In this document: positions 11,991-12,414 of the stretch, piece after piece
Layout: each line of letters opens with the position of its first letter
Numbering within the stretch: position 1 is the stretch's first letter
Assembly (NCBI GenBank): GCA_044868295.1
Contig: JBIOWF010000354.1
Location: 1-12,414, forward strand
Direction: 5' to 3'
Source of the DNA: JBIOWF01 sp044868295
GTDB taxonomy: Bacteria; Actinomycetota; Actinomycetes; Streptosporangiales; Streptosporangiaceae
Length of the DNA stretch: 12,414 bases
Notes under the pieces: generated by a model
Seen by the model: only the letters and a program-made list of their open reading frames with translations
Told to the model about the DNA's origin: nothing
Database searches by the model: none
Made by a program: the position numbers and the translations under genes

Positions 11991-12414
11991 ATGGCAGACA
12001 TCCCACCCACTCAACGCGTTCGGGCCGTCCGTGTGCACGAGCGAGCCACCTATGCCCGTGAAACCATCGACGCGATCCTGGACGAGGCGATGGTCGCGCA
12101 TCTCGGGTTCGTCCACGACGGCCAGCCTTTCGTCATCCCCACCTTGCACGCCCGCGTGGGCGACGTCGTCTATGTGCACGGCTCCGCCGCGAGCCGGGCC
12201 CTACGGCAGGCAGGCAGCGGCATTCCGGTCTGCCTGACCGTGACGCTTTTCGATGGGATTGTCCTGGCACGGTCGGTGTTCGAGCATGACGTCAACTATC
12301 GGAGCGTCGTACTGCTCGGCCAGGCCCAGCCGGTGACGGAGCCTGGCGAAAAGCTGGCCGCGCTGGAAGCGTTCATGGACCAGCTGATCCCGGGCCGGTG
12401 GCCCGAAGCGCGGC
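11991..12414 (+). CDS. Pyridoxamine 5'-phosphate oxidase-like flavoprotein (C-terminus outside window)
   Basis: 141 codons are visible before the window ends. The protein begins MADIPPTQRVRAVRVHERATY, and the family pattern follows: AHLGFVHDGQPFVIPTLHA, VVYVHGSAASRALRQ, PVCLTVTLFDGIVLARS and EHDVNYRSVVLLGQA. This is an FMN-binding split-barrel protein of the broad flavin-nucleotide-binding/NimA-like group, normally about 200-230 residues and cytoplasmic. Members bind FMN or F420; the substrate cannot be predicted. It is probably controlled by the divergent MocR-type gene, through the palindrome 22-38 bases upstream. The A of ATG 11991 is close to a likely transcription start, so a leaderless or short-leader message is possible; no strong ribosome-binding sequence is visible. 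Confidence 0.88.
   Translation, partial: MADIPPTQRVRAVRVHERATYARETIDAILDEAMVAHLGFVHDGQPFVIPTLHARVGDVVYVHGSAASRALRQAGSGIPVCLTVTLFDGIVLARSVFEHDVNYRSVVLLGQAQPVTEPGEKLAALEAFMDQLIPGRWPEAR

Overview
The window is a high-GC actinomycete chromosome segment. Evidence is the strong G/C bias at third codon positions, frequent GTG starts, ATGA/GTGA gene overlaps and the gene families present. Gene content would fit the Streptosporangiales or a related order, but that placement is inference. Most of it (about 1-7524, all minus strand) is one operon for a group 1h/5 (actinobacterial, oxygen-insensitive, high-affinity) [NiFe] hydrogenase, the type that scavenges atmospheric H2.

In transcription order the operon is: hhyS (small subunit, 7524-6478), hhyL (large subunit, 6433-4628), a NifU-like protein (4619-3900), DUF5947 (3903-3004), a 70-residue conserved protein (3007-2795), DUF6084 (2726-2073), a 327-residue conserved protein (2069-1086), a large-subunit maturation endopeptidase (1089-208), a 36-residue single-pass membrane peptide (170-60) and the first codons of hypA (52-1, running off the window). 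Most junctions are short gaps or 4-base overlaps, so translation is probably coupled. hhyS and hhyL form the enzyme, the endopeptidase and HypA mature it, and the DUF block is the conserved but uncharacterised companion set of this hydrogenase class. No cytochrome b subunit is visible. The operon is marked by tandem duplications: an octapeptide array in the NifU-like protein, a 20-residue repeat in DUF5947, about 41-bp duplications at two gene starts, and a 12-bp repeat at the end of the endopeptidase gene. The NifU-like domain has also lost one cysteine of its CxxC cluster site. Upstream of hhyS is a run of 11-bp direct repeats that looks like a regulator site.

From 7776 to 10388 lies a separate regulatory cassette. 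Two small conserved actinobacterial proteins (8263-7776) and possibly a third small ORF (8607-8326) are on the minus strand. Divergent from them are a HutC-type GntR regulator (8831-9652) and a PP2C phosphatase (9657-10388). Between the arms is a TTGACA promoter flanked by two TTGTC-N4-GACAA-type palindromes. The start of the 71-residue gene and the start of the third small ORF are each preceded by the same two-hairpin leader, and the stems differ by compensating base changes. This leader is the most novel-looking element here.

The right end (10514-12414) holds a MocR/PdxR-type regulator divergent from a pyridoxamine-phosphate-oxidase-like gene that runs off the edge, with a perfect 7-3-7 palindrome between them.
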